From positions 23,297,376 to 23,361,375 of the forward strand of contig CM037461.1 of assembly GCA_021014325.1 (NCBI GenBank): a DNA stretch of 64,000 nucleotides, given 5' to 3'. Below are positions 56,201-64,000 of this stretch, piece by piece (the first letter of the stretch is position 1; every line of letters begins with the position of its first letter). Source of the DNA: Plazaster borealis. Its lineage: Eukaryota; Echinodermata; Asteroidea; Forcipulatida; Labidiasteridae. The notes beneath the pieces were generated by a model. It was not told the origin of the DNA and ran no database searches. It was given only the letters and a program-made list of their open reading frames with translations. Made by a program: the position numbers and the translations under genes.

Positions 56201-59200
56201 TGCGGATTTATTATTAACTATTATTATTTGAAATCTCAGGGGCTCAATTTCACGGCTCTGCTTACCACAGATTACCATGCTTACAGCTTAAGCAGTGCCG
56301 TGACATTAGGCCAAGCTTTGCATCATGGAGAATACTCTTAAGGCTCATAGCCCCTCTTGCTGGGTTTTTTTTTACCACCTAAATTGTTAGCTTTATATTT
56401 TGGAGCTGAAGCAAGATTTGTATCCATCTTCTGTTGGAGTATAATTTGTAACTTATTTTGTTTAAGGGTCTGTATACGTTTGGTAATGACTCTGAAAATT
56501 AATGGCAATAGAAACTTACTTGATAAAAAGTACAGCAGCTTTGGATAGTATAATGCATTTTGAGAAACTTTTCACTTCGAAGTACTGCAGTTATGGAAAA
56601 AGATATCACTTTTTATCCCCCAAATTTTGAATCTGAGAAGCCTTACTGACAGTAACGTTTCTCAGATTGTGTATTCCAATTGCAGGTTATTCTTCCTGCG
56701 TGGGCATAACCATTCCAGCTTTTCGGCAATATCTCAAAAACGCTACCACCTTTTGAAATGAAATTTTCACAGGTTAGTTTTATGGTATATATCTACAACA
56801 TACATGTAGAATTGAAACAAACAGTGGGTTCCAATTACCAAACGTACACAATCTCTTTAAAGCAGACATATTTTTTGAAGTTATCTTTTTAGGGGGAAGC
56901 TACAGATGTACCTTTGCCATCATTAACGCTACAAGATGTTTTAACCCCTTATATTAACCCAGGTAGAGGAAGCAGAGTCCCTAACAGTACCCCCATCAGA
57001 ACCAGAAACCGATACCCAAATAGAACCAAACAACGAGACCCAGGTCTCCGTTGAAGCGGAACCCATTGATGCCCCAGAACCCATTGTTGCCCCAGTACCC
57101 ATTGTTGACCAAGAACCCATTAAGGACCCAGAGGTAGCTCCCCTCGAAGAGCATGAACCCGAAACCAAACTAGAACCCGAACCCGTCTTGGAACCAGAAG
57201 CAGAAACTGAGTCAGCACAGGAACCCCCTCCAGAACTGGAACCCACCCCAGAACCAGAACAACAACAGGAACCCCAAGCAGACCCTGTTGCCGTTCCTGA
57301 ACCAGTCGCTGATGTAGGTTTTACAAAATCTGTTCCCGTTGCAACTAACGAGCTGTCATGGTTAACGATATTTTAACCCTCCGTCTTGATTCATTGTGTG
57401 ACTAATACAAATTTTCTCTCTGCAAATTCACTCCAATTGCATGATTTAACTCTTCCTTCCCCAAAAATTTTTTCCTACCTTTGTGTCTCCTACTAAACTA
57501 CAGTATACAGACTGGAAATAAGAATGAGCTGACGATGGCGGAAGTTTTTCAGTTTGCCTGAAATGAAAACACTGCTCTGGAGACTTTTTGTTGTTGTGTG
57601 AAACTGGGCCTGCAGCCCAATTTTACAGAGTTGCTTAAGCACAAAAACTAGCTAAGCACAACAAAATTATGCTTTACCAGAAAAAGGTTACCAGCTAGTA
57701 TACCATTTCACATGTATGTGACTGGTGCCCTGTTTTAAGTGTTGCTCAGCAATATTTTCTGCTTAAGCAGCTCTGTGAAATTCGGCCCTGTTCCCCAATT
57801 TTAATGAGTTCTTGAAGTAGTTCGATAGTAACACAAAGCATGATATCACCAATTTGTCCCGTTTTTTCTTGTGTTACTCAAGTTCTTCCTGGGAGTATAT
57901 TATTAACAACGACATGCAGTGATTCACCTTTAACCTTTGACCCATTTCCTTCTTGGATTGAGGATAATCCACTTTGTGCATCTTAAGCTCTTGTTTACAA
58001 ATTGACTAATCCCTTTGCACCTGTTCAACAAGACTACATGTATTTGTGTATTCAATGAATTGTTGTGTAAACATTGGATTGTGGAAGCTTTTAGTATGAC
58101 CACTTTACACCAGAGGTGTTTGTAAGATAAGTAAAAGGGTGTGTACAACATTGGTAAGGTTGAAAATGTAAATGATCACAGATTTGCACATAACAAAAGC
58201 CCCTTTCACATGAGAGCAATTTAGCAAGGGTCCCTTGCTTAATTGTAGCATGGTTGTAAAATTTTACAAAATGTACCTCGTGTGAAAGCACACCAACTTT
58301 TGCACTGACCAGGGTCCCTAGTAAAATCTTGTCCAACATTGCTACATTTTGTCAGAGGTCCGGACCTACGACAAAATCTTACACTAGCGGAAGTTTTGAC
58401 CAATGACGTGCGCGAAATCATCGTGTGAAGGGAACCTTTGTTTATTGAACGACGTCCTGTGCGAAGTCTCCAATACAGCGCATACGTGGCGACCTTTTTT
58501 GTTTGACCTTTCGCATAGCGACGTAAATCATGTACTGTATCCATGGCGTACAGTGTGGCCGTGGTCGCTCATACAACTACACAAACAAGGGCCTGAATTC
58601 ATTTCAGGAATATCAGCTAGGATTGTCTCGTTTATATCATCCATTCTAAATCTGGATAAAAGTTAATCTTTTCTTATTCGTTTTGCTTACTTTTTTTCAA
58701 CCTGTACGACCGTCCATGGACCGACGAACGCTAGCTAGCTGTTGCTTCCGTAAACAATATGGCTGACCGACTGGGAAAAAGCTGGGGATTAAGCTCGCTG
58801 GTTCCGCTGGTACTAGTTTTATTTCGCTCATAACATTACCAGTTATGTGTGCACTCGCGTGGCGCACAATGGTTGTTAGTTTTTTACTTTGGCCATGTGA
58901 AAGCTTGCTAAATCAGTCACGCACGATGACAACAACTAAACAATCGGCGCTCGTAAAATTCGTAGCAACACAAGGGACCATGGTCAAAATTTTGTCGTGT
59001 GAAAAGGGCTTTAGTGAAAGGTTTCTCAAAATGCATAAAACTATCCAAAGCTGCTGTACTTCTTACCAAGTAAGTTTGTATTGCCATTCATTTTCAGAGT
59101 CATTACCAAACATTTATACAGACCCTTTAAGAGCTTGTTTCATTAAAATGCCACGGTGTGGTTGAGTGTTTCATCTAGGTACGGTAGTACACTTCACAGA

Positions 59201-62200
59201 CTTCCCAGATGAGTTTCGCAAGGGTGAAGTGTACTATTTATACACACATAGATGATTTATGCACGCTATGTGTTATCTATGTGCTATCCAGCCGGGCGTG
59301 ACCACCATATTTGGCAAGTACAGCAGAAGAAATTTACATTATTTGCCCTGGGCACACACTTCATACCTGCGTGTACATATTATTGAATTGGCACAAACAA
59401 CACGACATCAAAGTGTCTATTCTAGAGTCGGTTTGATACTGTAGCCCACCTGAGCCCAATTTCATAGAGCTGCTTAAGCACACAAAGTTGCTAAGCACAA
59501 CAAAATTATTAGGTTACCAGCCAAACTACCCTGTCACATGTACAATTTGTGACTGGTATCTTGCTCATTTCTGCCAAGCAACAAATTGATGAGCAGCATT
59601 TTCTGCTTAAGCAGCTCTATGAAATTGGGCCTTAAGGGTTATCATGGTGTTTATGGGAAGGTTTTTTTTTTGACACCCTATTTTCACATGAATTTTCCTC
59701 TCTTTATTCATAAACATAAAAGTGATTAACCTGATATACTTCTTAAACTAAAGGTGTTATACAGGGTTGGTAGAGCTGGCAAAATACATTGTGAATTTAA
59801 TTTAACAAATCATGAAATAACAAACTGGTTGTGCTTAAAGGGAAGGTATACGTTTGGTAATGACTCTCAATAAATACCTACTTGGTTAGAAGTACAGCAG
59901 CTTTCGATAGTAAAAAGCATTTTGAGAATCATTTCACTTTGAAGTAATGTGGTTTTGGAAAAAACATAAAAGTATTTATCCCCAAAATTTTGAAATCTGA
60001 GAAACGTTACTGGTTTTTCAGATTGTGTATTCCAATTACGGATTATTCTTCCTGCGAGGACATAAAACCGCTCCGGAATTTTGGCAATATCTCAAAAACG
60101 CTACCAATTTTTAAAATGAAATTTTCACAGGTTAGTTTTATTGTATATATACATTCATATTTAGGATTAAAACAATCAAACGATTCCAAAAACTGAATGT
60201 ATACTTGCCCTTTAAGCTACTATGAAATTTGGCCCTGATGTGAAGCAGCAGTGTTCATTTGTACTAATATAAGTCAATAACAATTGCAAAATGGCACACT
60301 GCACAAGAAGTTTCAAAAACATGTTTTTGCTAAATGCAAAAATTGTTTAACAAAATCGCTCCCTGTATATTAAAGCTTCATTTTGCTGTTAATTTGAAGA
60401 AAAAAAATCTCTTTACACGGAAATTGTCCTGTACAGTAGGAAATATTTTTTTTAAAACAAATTGTAAATCAACCACAGGAAATTTTATCCCGCATCAAAA
60501 TGCACCTGTAAATGCCACAATGTACACTCTACCGTAACAGGTGTTTGTGAGGCATTTCTGTACCATCCTCAATCAAATTAATCTAGTTCCAAACCACTTC
60601 AGTCTTAACTCTGTAATGAAATTGAAAGGTTACTGTTAAGTTGATTGGCATTTTATAACCTTCCATCTATAAGGTCAAATTTACCCATCCTACAGTACTT
60701 CAGATAAGTTGGCTCAGCATGCATGAGGGTTACGCTTTGAGTGTTTACCGTTAACGCAAATATTATGCTGGCCTGATGATTCCTTCTTGAAAGGGCAAGG
60801 GCACCAAGGCGTTTTCTCCTTGGTAAAGGGCACCTCTATGAGGAAAGTTTAAATTTCTATTGGAATATTTCAAGGGGCACCGAGGCAATGACCAGACGCA
60901 TGGATGCAGTTTCCTGTTGCCTCCATGAAGTATCAGGCCTGAAACTGGAACATTTCAAGGGGCACCAAGGCAATGACCAGGGGGCATGGAGGCAATTGCC
61001 TCTGTTGCCTCCGTGAAGTATCAGGCCTGAAACAGGAACATTTCAAGGGGCACCTAGGCAATGACCAGGGGGCATGGAGGCAATTGCCTCTGTTGCCTCC
61101 GTGAAGTATCAGGCCTGAAACTGGAACATTTCAAGACGCACCAAGGCAATGACCAGGGGGCATGGAGGCAATTGCCTCTGTTGCCTCCATGAAGTATCAG
61201 GCCTGAAACTGGAACATTTCAACGGGCACCAAAGCAATGACCAGAGGACATGGAGGCAATTGCCTCCGTTGCCTCAGTGAAATATCAAGCCTGAAACTGG
61301 AACATTTCAAGGGGCACCAAGGCAATGACCAGGGGCATGGGGGCAATTGCTTTTGATGACTCCAGGAAGGATCAGGCCTGTATGCGTTTATGTTGTACAT
61401 GTTGTACTACATAACCATCCTGACTATGCTCCAGTATTGGCAGATTTGCTCATAAAAACTTTTATCCAAACAGGCTTAGCATATCAGCAGTTATCTGTTT
61501 GCCATTAATGCCGTTTGCCAATGCTGTACCTTATCTTGATTCAGAGAGTATACGCTTGTACCACAGGCCCTTTCATACATGTACTAGATGGATTTCCCCT
61601 TGATTGGGAAAGTTAGATAACCCCTGGGTTATCTTAAGCCTTTTCACACTAATAATAATATCAACTCTTATAATATAGCGCAATTCCAAAGAATGATCAT
61701 TGCACTTTGAACATTATTACCCCTGCTGTCGATTTCACCAAACTCTTCCTAACTTAGGATTAATCCTAGGCAATGCTAAGAGATAGGACTAGTCTTAAGT
61801 TAGGACCAGTACTTAAGACTAGTCCTATCTCTTAGCATTGCCTAGGATTAATCCTAAGTTAGGAAGAGTTTTGTGAAATCGACGGCTGGTCAATGGGCCA
61901 TATATTTTTATTCCTTAAACCATCTCAGCTCCCTGGGGAGTATACAGCCTGTGCTGCCACTTATGTAGTGCACTACGCTAAATCAATCACAAGAACCATC
62001 TCTGCCCTCACACAGACTCATTTAAACCCTGGGTGATGAGAAGCAATTATAGTTACGTGTCTTGCTCAATGACATAGGTGTCATGACCGGGATTCGAACC
62101 CACACCCTGATGACTCAGCAACCAGAACTTGAGTCTGATACACTAAACCGCTTGGCCACGATCTTGGCCAACTTCTGATCATGTTGGTAGACAGTTGCTA

Positions 62201-63103
62201 TGGCATGTATGGTGGGCGGGGCTTAATGGATTGGTTGCTATGGCATGTATGGTGGGCGGGGCTTAATGGATCGGTCGCAATGGCATGTATGGTGGGTGGG
62301 GCTTAATGAATCGGTCGTCTCGGTCGTTACGTTACCTTTCTGTAGGAACTTCCTTCTCACACTGGAAGTGCTAACCCTGTCAAACTTCCGGGAAATGGCT
62401 ACCCCTGCTTTGGAGTAGAGTTAAGGGAGATAACCGGCGGGGGGTTAGCATCTCGAGTGTTCATTTTTCCCAGGGAAATTGCGTCAAGTGTAAAAACGAA
62501 CATGGGTTGGAGGTGGGGTTAAAATTCCCCAGAAAAAATATATATTGATGTTCGCAAAGAGGTATGGGTACATTTATACGTGTTTATGTACCCATTTGCC
62601 TTTTCCAACTTTACTATGACTGTCATGGATTTGTATAGCATTACACACCACTGTACTAATACAAATGTCTGTAACTAACAAAATGATAAATTTACCCCCC
62701 AACACACTCATATGTGTAAACACTGGCAATTGTGAACCCTCCTTTGTTCAACTCTTTGTGATAGCAACCGTGGACCACAATGTTTTCCTTTGTGATAGCA
62801 ACCCTGGACCTAGTATCCCTTTTGTTATAGGTGCACGGTTTGAATGTGGATACCTACCCACTCACACACCCACACCCCATCACACCAAACCCCACCGCCT
62901 CCCCACTTGGTAAACCATTATACATGTATCATCTTGAGACAGGAAATTGTTACAATAATGTATTTATATTTTTTTTAATGAAAGAATGATAAGATTTCAC
63001 CCTGGATGTTAATTTGTCTGTTTTACTTGTTCTTGTTTGATGTATATAGGAATCATCGCCAGAACCAGAACCAGAACCGGAGAGAGAACTGACGCCAGAG
63101 CTG
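38088..63103 (+). CDS. NHERF1: NHERF-type PDZ scaffold protein, 5' part (exons 1-5, continues beyond window)
   Basis: Exons 38088-38259, 52455-52876, 53534-53683, 56963-57313 and 63050-63103 join in phase to 383 codons without a stop; the last donor is GTAGGT, so the gene runs on. Residues 1-24 are Ser/Lys-rich. One PDZ domain (about 26-105) has the carboxylate loop GYGF (36-39), [23 protein letters not shown] and His85 at the first position of helix B, as in class I PDZ domains. It is closest to NHERF1/2 domains (SGYGFNLHS is identical to NHERF1 PDZ2). Residues about 130-383 are a Glu/Pro-rich acidic linker. The family anchors transporters and receptors to ezrin at the apical cortex. A second PDZ and an ezrin-binding tail would be expected downstream but are not in view. 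PDZK1-like identity is less likely. Confidence 0.82.
38260..39776. other. NHERF intron 1, first part
   Basis: Intron sequence with no gene or repeat recognised; possible regulatory space after the first exon. Short open frames look random. Confidence 0.4.
39777..40170 (-). mobile_element. Family-A MITE, copy A7
   Basis: AAAGACACTGGACACC to CAGTGCCTTTAA; central hairpin GATTTCGAGACCTCACACG / GAGGTCTTGAAAT as in copy A4. Confidence 0.8.
40560..40705. mobile_element. Palindromic element (GATTTCACAAAG family)
   Basis: GCCGATTTCACAAAGCAAT to GATCTTTGTGAAATCGGC; body TGTGACATCACACTTTACTA. Full copy. Confidence 0.7.
41290..41668. repeat. Clustered hairpin units (CGGGTACAACCATGTGTA)
   Basis: A hairpin with arms GCGGGTACAACCATGTGTA and TACACATGGTTGTACCCGC is followed by two further right-arm units, each with CAAAACGTCAAGACCAC and AGAGCCA-CACTCCTCCC. 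Another member is at 54030-54235. Confidence 0.75.
41815..41930. repeat. Dispersed repeat, third copy of the GGAGTCAA family
   Basis: GCCGCCATTTTGGAGTCAA, TTGACTCCCAAGATGGCGG and GTAGACACGCATTGTGC. Confidence 0.5.
41957..42382 (+). mobile_element. Full-length tRNA-derived SINE
   Basis: tRNA-like head with GGACGAGCGGATAAGAGC (A box), a long variable arm and GGTTCGAGTCCCAGTC (B box), then a body with AAGCCCTTGGTCCCGTGTG, GGGGTTCGCCCGG, CACCTTGTAAACC and GAGCGCTACACATTTATAAA. The arm layout suggests a class II (Leu/Ser) tRNA ancestor. Relatives at 53715-53890 and 61895-62165. Confidence 0.75.
42795..43570. mobile_element. Pair of inverted GCCGAAGCACGCTGAATT elements
   Basis: 42795-43110 reads GGTTCTCCCCAGAATTTTTC, GTGGGGCATTCTGG, GAAGCACGCTGAATTG; 43300-43570 is the complement (CAATTCAGCGTGCTTCGG, CCAGAATGCCCCACAG). 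The interior of one contains CGATACGCGCACATTTCGG. Confidence 0.6.
43575..43735 (-). mobile_element. LINE 3' end fragment
   Basis: Minus strand reads [19 protein letters not shown] before a 3' UTR with CTTAAGATGGATACTGGTGC and a (TTA)n tail. Typical L2 C-terminal end. Confidence 0.5.
44007..44388 (+). mobile_element. Family-A MITE, copy A8
   Basis: Complete; ATTAAAGGCACTGTACACG to GTTCAGTGCCTTTAA; centre keeps only TTGCAAGAAGCC. Confidence 0.8.
44692..44915. mobile_element. Family-F MITE with internal duplication
   Basis: A 33-bp piece starting ATAGAGCTGCTTTTAAAGCA is repeated in tandem at the left end; the right end GCAGCTCTATGAAATTAAGC is present. Confidence 0.65.
45177..45597 (+). mobile_element. 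Family-B MITE copy
   Basis: AAAGGGTCTGTATAAGTG to TACAATCCCTTTAA; hairpin GAGAAGCGTTACTGCAGTAG / CGCTTCTC is almost perfect here. Confidence 0.78.
45815..46056. mobile_element. GCACGCTGAATTGAAAC element, copy 3
   Basis: GGGTTCTCTACAGG, TGGGGCATTCTGGACCC, GTAGCACGCTGAATTG, GCTTGTGCATGGAGAGAACC. Confidence 0.55.
46296..46632. mobile_element. GCACGCTGAATTGAAAC element, copy 4, with GATACGC array
   Basis: Complement orientation. GGGTTCTCCCCATGCACAAG, four units of GCCGATACGCAA (46336-46410), then TTTCAATTCAGCGCGCTTCG and CAGAATGCCCCACAG. Confidence 0.65.
47535..47850 (+). mobile_element. L2-type LINE 3' end
   Basis: Plus strand reads [18 protein letters not shown] and [18 protein letters not shown], then a 3' UTR with TGTACAGCGCTTTGTGATG and an AATAAT tail. 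Confidence 0.8.
48030..48260 (-). mobile_element. tRNA-derived SINE split by a palindromic element
   Basis: GGGATTCAAACCCATGACC (B box, minus strand) and GATGCCTTACAACTA are separated from TACCACTGAGCTTGCTGG by the 48089-48232 insertion. Confidence 0.65.
48089..48232. mobile_element. TA-flanked MITE (TAGAGGTTTTACAGC)
   Basis: Ends TAGAGGTTTTACAGCTGACG and the imperfect complement CTGTAAAACCTCTA, with TA duplicated at both sides as in Tc1/mariner elements. Confidence 0.75.
48299..48578 (+). mobile_element. Family-A MITE, copy A9 (3' truncated)
   Basis: Starts AAAGGTATCGTACACGCTTG; hairpin AACTTCTCGCTAGAAGTT; stops after AATTGAGCCCAAAT without its right end. Confidence 0.78.
49300..49650 (-). 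mobile_element. LINE reverse-transcriptase C-terminal remnant
   Basis: Minus strand gives [47 protein letters not shown] and [18 protein letters not shown]. It is degraded. Confidence 0.65.
49753..50211 (-). mobile_element. Second LINE C-terminal remnant
   Basis: An open 152-codon frame whose end reads [20 protein letters not shown] and [13 protein letters not shown], a typical retrotransposon terminus. The first half is not recognisable, so it is not a host gene. Confidence 0.6.
50523..51000 (+). repeat. Tandem duplication (about 240 bp) containing GGGTGTCCAAA elements
   Basis: 50523-50758 and 50765-51000 share TAGCCAGGATTTGG / TAGCCAGGCTTTGG, the GGGTGTCCAAA motifs, CTAGTCTTGTTCAGAACAAT, TTCTGGGCCAGTAAAA and CCCTTTGGTCTTGTGGATTT. 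Confidence 0.75.
51532..51733. mobile_element. Family-F MITE, best-preserved copy
   Basis: GGGCCCAATTTCATAGAGC to GCTCTGTATGAAATTGGGCC; both ends complete. The arms carry GCTTAAAAGCAGAAAATACT and TTTTGTGCTTAAGCAGC. Confidence 0.8.
51785..51850 (+). mobile_element. Small LINE fragment
   Basis: [19 protein letters not shown], nearly the same as the terminus of the 29103-29390 remnant but on the other strand. Confidence 0.5.
52455..52876 (+). CDS. NHERF1: NHERF exon 2
   Basis: Acceptor [53 protein letters not shown], then acidic linker to PEVAQ; donor GTGAGA, phase 0. Frames at 52420-52743 and antisense are shadows. Confidence 0.92.
53220..53470 (+). mobile_element. Tandemly repeated tRNA-like SINE heads
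   Basis: Two copies of GTCGTTGGTTCAAATCCT (B box) with TTTTCCCAGCGTCTTCTCCC before each; the tail is TTTTTCTTTGTTCAACCC as at 31466-31570. Lies in NHERF intron 2. Confidence 0.6.
53534..53683 (+). CDS. NHERF1: NHERF exon 3 (acidic linker)
   Basis: Acceptor [29 protein letters not shown] to ERESSPER; donor GTAAGA. 150 nt, phase 0 at both ends. Confidence 0.8.
53715..53900 (+). mobile_element. SINE 3' part in NHERF intron 3
   Basis: CACAGCACCTTGTAAACC, GGTGCTATGCAAAGGAA, AAGCGCTATATAAGAAC and a (TTA)n tail, matching the 3' body of 41957-42382. Confidence 0.65.
54030..54235. mobile_element. Hairpin element (CGGGTACAACCAT), complete
   Basis: AATAGTAAACTTCCGGGTAC and GTACCCGCAAGTTTACTATT form the ends; GGCTCTGAAAAGAGCC is an inner palindrome. 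Same family as 41290-41668. Confidence 0.7.
54258..54632 (+). mobile_element. Family-A MITE, copy A10
   Basis: AAAGGTATCGTACACGTTTG to GTTCAGTGCCTTTAA; hairpin AACTTCTTGCAAGAAGTT. It abuts the next family-B element at one shared TTAA. Confidence 0.8.
54630..55022 (+). mobile_element. Family-B MITE copy
   Basis: AAAGGGTCTGTATACGTTTG to TACACTCCCTTTAA; hairpin GAGAAGCGTTTCTGTCAG / AAACGTTTCTC. Confidence 0.78.
55023..56232. other. Spacer within NHERF intron 3
   Basis: No gene or clear repeat recognised. An open frame at 55720-55920 has no family resemblance that I can see. Confidence 0.4.
56463..56862 (+). mobile_element. Family-B MITE copy, 100 bp before NHERF exon 4
   Basis: AAGGGTCTGTATACGTTTGG to ACACAATCTCTTTAA; ends about 100 bp upstream of the exon-4 acceptor. 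Confidence 0.78.
56963..57313 (+). CDS. NHERF1: NHERF exon 4 (Glu/Pro repeat linker)
   Basis: Acceptor TTAACCCAG|GTA; 117 codons rich in EP and EPEP pairs ([32 protein letters not shown]); donor GAT|GTAGGT. Phase 0 at both ends. Confidence 0.8.
57611..57790. mobile_element. Family-F MITE in NHERF intron 4
   Basis: GCAGCCCAATTTTACAGAG to GCAGCTCTGTGAAATTCGGC. Confidence 0.7.
58196..58998. mobile_element. Non-autonomous TIR DNA transposon, about 800 bp
   Basis: Left end AAAAGCCCCTTTCACATGAG with AAGGGTCCC; right end complement of AAAGCCCTTTTCACACGAC with ATGGTCCC. The interior also has inverted CGTGTGAAAGCAC-like motifs. Open frames inside are not transposase-like. Confidence 0.6.
59023..59132 (-). 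mobile_element. Family-B MITE end, inverted fragment
   Basis: Complement of the first 110 bp of family B, ending TTTATACAGACCCTTTAA. Confidence 0.7.
59450..59634. mobile_element. Family-F MITE in NHERF intron 4
   Basis: GAGCCCAATTTCATAGAGC to GCAGCTCTATGAAATTGGGC, complete. Confidence 0.75.
59836..60216 (+). mobile_element. Family-B MITE, divergent copy
   Basis: AAAGGGAAGGTATACGTTTG to TATACTTGCCCTTTAA; body conserved but the internal hairpin is shortened. Confidence 0.72.
60860..61385 (+). repeat. Tandem array of about 90-bp units, six copies
   Basis: Units share GGGGCACCAAGGCAATGACC, GGCATGGAGGCAATTGCC and AAGTATCAGGCCTGAAAC. Unit edges vary slightly. Confidence 0.85.
61733..61882. repeat. 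Almost perfect palindrome of about 150 bp
   Basis: Arms GTCGATTTCACCAAACTCTT to TAAGTTAGGACC and the complement, including CTTAGGATTAATCCTAGGC on both sides. Loop of a few bases only. Probably a foldback MITE inserted in the SINE whose head is at 62165. Confidence 0.9.
61895..62165 (-). mobile_element. tRNA-derived SINE, minus strand
   Basis: Head on the minus strand: GTGGCCAAGCGGTTTAGTG (A box), long variable arm, GGGTTCGAATCCCGGTC (B box). The body contains the complement of AGCTCCCTGGGGAGTATACA, shared with 9484-9640. Class II tRNA (Leu/Ser) ancestry likely. Confidence 0.72.
62191..62350 (-). repeat. 40-bp minisatellite element, inverted copy
   Basis: Complement of the 14179-14417 element with three units (GGTGGGCGGGGCTTAATGG), again ending in GTTACCTTTCTGTA and ACAGTTGCTATGG. 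Confidence 0.85.
63050..63103 (+). CDS. NHERF1: NHERF exon 5 (short EP exon)
   Basis: Acceptor [29 protein letters not shown]; donor CTG|GTAGGT. 54 nt, phase 0 at both ends, continuing the linker. Its start, ESSPE, resembles the end of exon 3. Confidence 0.75.
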
Positions 63104-64000
63104 GTAGGTTTCTAAAGAACTTCTTGTGAATTGGCAGTAAATGTGGATAAATTGCTTCAGTGCTTGAAACACTGTTCTTCAAAATTTTGGTTAGAAATTT
63201 GGGTTTCCGGTCATCCAGGGAAAATTATGCATTTGAGGTAGTTGGACACTTTCACAGGTGTATAGGGAATGTTCTTTTCCCATGACTCCTCCACCCCCCC
63301 CCCCAAAAAAAAAAAGAGTTCTACAATATTGACTCCTCCCCCCTCCCAACAACAACAAAAAATGGTCCACAAAAAATGTTTACTTATGCTTTACTCATCT
63401 GATTCTGTTTTTAAATTGAAAAGTAAATAACAATTCAATGCATGACTTCAAAACATTAATGCACAGTATGAATAGACGTGGGATTATAGATGAGAAAGGA
63501 TTAGGTGGGATTAGGTTGAAATACAATGTGGATTGGATTTAATCTAGCCGCAATGCTCTACGTGGGAATTAGATTTGCACGATGTGTCCCATGAGGGAAG
63601 CAGATCAACTAAATCATTGTGAAACGTAAATGTCTTCAGAGGAGGATTAGCGATTTTGATTAGAGCGGAAGCCGTGAGAAGGAAATAATTTTTTACCAAA
63701 CAATAGGTCGTCTACTCAGGACTATGAGGTCATTAGTGTACTTGGCATTATTTCATAAAATTGCTTTTGCTTATTTTGGAAATGGGGTTTATTGATCAAG
63801 AGTGGTCTTTAAAGCATTTGTTTAGCAAAAAGAAACATTCACTTTCTAAGTAAAACATTTATTTGTTGATTTTTATGATTTTTGTTTTCAAATTTATGCG
63901 CATTTTTCATTTTATTGTTTATATTACTATTCTGGTTTATTAAAAACACTGCACTTGTAGCCAAAGGCTAAATTGAAACAATGTATACATCAAGAAAAAA
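63104..64000 (+). other. NHERF intron 5 (open at window end)
   Basis: Intron sequence with a C-run/A-run at 63295-63315. No further exon could be recognised. Confidence 0.5.

Overview
This is animal nuclear DNA: three split protein-coding genes with GT-AG introns, one pair of intronless genes, and introns and spacers packed with short transposon remnants. The repeat content (TTAA-flanked MITEs, tRNA-derived SINEs and CR1/L2-type LINE tails of kinds I associate with echinoderms) and the protein sequences suggest a marine deuterostome, most likely an echinoderm and perhaps a sea star. That assignment is inference and was not tested.

Layout. (1) 1-5.2 kb, minus strand: a tandem pair of secreted C-type lectin genes (172 aa each) inside a duplicated unit of about 1.75 kb, with two decayed lectin N-terminal fragments. 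(2) 6.7-18.2 kb, plus strand: DNAJC5 (cysteine-string protein, five coding exons, 246 aa), complete. Its introns carry several tandem arrays, including a threefold duplication of the splice acceptor and head of exon 4. (3) 18.2-29.5 kb: no convincing gene. It holds tandem arrays (183-bp unit, 17-bp minisatellite), a TIR element, MITEs and one frameshifted coding-like relic. (4) 29.5-35.7 kb, minus strand: TRMT12/TYW2, the wybutosine-pathway transferase, seven exons, 606 aa, complete, with a long low-complexity insert near the C terminus. (5) 38.1-63.1 kb, plus strand, running off the right end: the 5' part of a NHERF-type PDZ scaffold gene. One PDZ domain is encoded by exons 1-2, followed by at least three phase-0 exons for an acidic Glu/Pro-rich linker. 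Intron 1 is 14.2 kb and full of repeats.

The three housekeeping-type genes have unrelated jobs (synaptic vesicle co-chaperone, tRNA modification, membrane-protein scaffold). There is no operon-like logic, no CRISPR and no intact transposase. The main unusual signals are structural: MITEs joined end to end at shared TTAA sites, copies of one MITE family with different central hairpins, a repeat unit that duplicated a splice acceptor plus exon head, a minisatellite element shared in inverted orientation between a DNAJC5 intron and a NHERF intron, and opposing inverted arrays around the last DNAJC5 exons.

All exon boundaries were placed by eye from splice motifs, reading phase and recalled family sequences. 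No search was run.
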